The notes under the pieces: model-generated | What the model was told of the DNA's origin: nothing | Database searches by the model: none | The model's input: only the letters and a program-made list of their open reading frames with translations | Shown: positions 33,746-33,907 of the stretch, piece by piece | How the letters are laid out: every line of letters starts with the position of its first letter | Numbering within the stretch: the stretch's first letter is position 1 | NCBI GenBank assembly: GCA_038868075.1 | Contig: JAWBXB010000013.1 | Location: 1-33,907, forward strand | DNA length: 33,907 nucleotides | From: Candidatus Bathyarchaeia archaeon | Lineage (GTDB): Archaea; Thermoproteota; Bathyarchaeia; Bathyarchaeales; DTEX01 | Reading direction: 5' to 3' | Position numbers and translations under genes: made by a program

Positions 33746-33895
33746 GACTTGGGAAGATTAGGAGTTCCAGACTGCTATGTAGATGCATTCTGCGGAAGAG
33801 TTCCAAGAAGCGTATTAGCAAGGCATTACACTGATTTCAGCCCTGAAAAACTAAAAGAAATATATGATAAAGCAAACCTCAAAATCCTAAGTTAA
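33746..33895 (+). pseudogene. Tyrosine-integrase C-terminal fragment
   Basis: DLGRLGVPDCYVDAFCGRVP, then RSVLARHYTDFSPEKLKEIYDKANLKIL, closed by TAA at 33893-33895. This is the conserved end of archaeal tyrosine recombinases: the catalytic Tyr is in ARHYTD, and FCGRVPRSV precedes it. The frame is closed by TAA at 33743-33745, so only about 49 C-terminal codons remain. It lies on the same strand as the central fragment at 32916-33190 but too far from it for a simple continuation. It is a second relic or a rearranged part of the same gene. Confidence 0.8.
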
Positions 33896-33907
33896 GGTTG
33901 AAGGGAA

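Overview
The window is archaeal. It opens with the 5' part of a minus-strand 16S rRNA gene whose 5' end (near 621) carries the archaeal form of the 'CCGGTTGATCCTGCCGG' start. The protein genes use ATG/GTG/TTG starts with GGTGAT- or GGAG-type ribosome binding sites. One tRNA-Gln has a bulge-helix-bulge intron, and a complete ESCRT-type cell-division (Cdv) cluster sits in the middle. Cdv genes, intron-bearing tRNA and archaeal SPL-like, UPF0200 and UPF0201 proteins point to the TACK group. Integrase relics of the kind common in Bathyarchaeia-like genomes make that a reasonable guess, but the class is not proven. The GC-rich 16S against an AT-rich coding background suggests a thermophile.

Layout. 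1-995: 16S rRNA (partial, minus), its structured leader with a compound hairpin that looks like an H/ACA guide RNA, and a probable rRNA promoter. 996-7043: CPA-type antiporter, a nucleotidyltransferase fusion, tRNA-Gln(CTG), a UPF0200/UPF0201 pair, a TIM-barrel isomerase/endonuclease-like protein and an SPL-like radical SAM protein. 7063-11086 (minus): RNase Z and tRNA G10 methyltransferase, class II HMG-CoA reductase (apparent CTG start), and a winged-helix/two-TM protein pair. 11337-14679: cdvB paralogue, cdvA, cdvB and cdvC in one run. 14783-18127: intron-containing tRNA-Gln(TTG), EamA transporter, corrinoid adenosyltransferase, a 46-residue membrane protein, a SWIM-finger protein and a class II aldolase. 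18287-22310: an ECF-type S component with a palindrome over its TATA box, then a DtxR-family repressor with its own operator followed by a three-gene metal ABC transporter. 22558-24073: an Mrp/NBP35 Fe-S carrier divergent from an Lrp-like regulator with a C-terminal five-cysteine motif. 24086-31776: a zone where intact genes (ferredoxin, COG0701 permease, thioredoxin-like protein, ArsR, isoprenylcysteine-methyltransferase-like protein, MFS transporter, one orphan) alternate with three broken genes (a COG1237-like metallo-beta-lactamase protein, an Fe-S domain protein, an inorganic pyrophosphatase). 31777-33907: accessory DNA with a DUF433/DUF5615 toxin-antitoxin pair, two tyrosine-integrase fragments and a tRNA 3'-end fragment, best read as the worn remains of one or more integrated elements.

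How it fits together. Three regulators sit beside perfect or near-perfect palindromes next to the genes they probably control: DtxR with the metal transporter, ArsR with the thioredoxin/permease pair, and an unknown regulator at the ECF S component. The Cdv cluster carries the filament base (CdvA), two ESCRT-III subunits and the Vps4 ATPase. RNase Z and TrmG10 form a tRNA-maturation pair. The strongest leads for new biology are the H/ACA-like element in the 16S leader, the Lrp-cysteine regulator facing Mrp, and the permease/thioredoxin/ArsR/Fe-S neighbourhood. No single large undescribed system (defence island, CRISPR array or similar) is visible.
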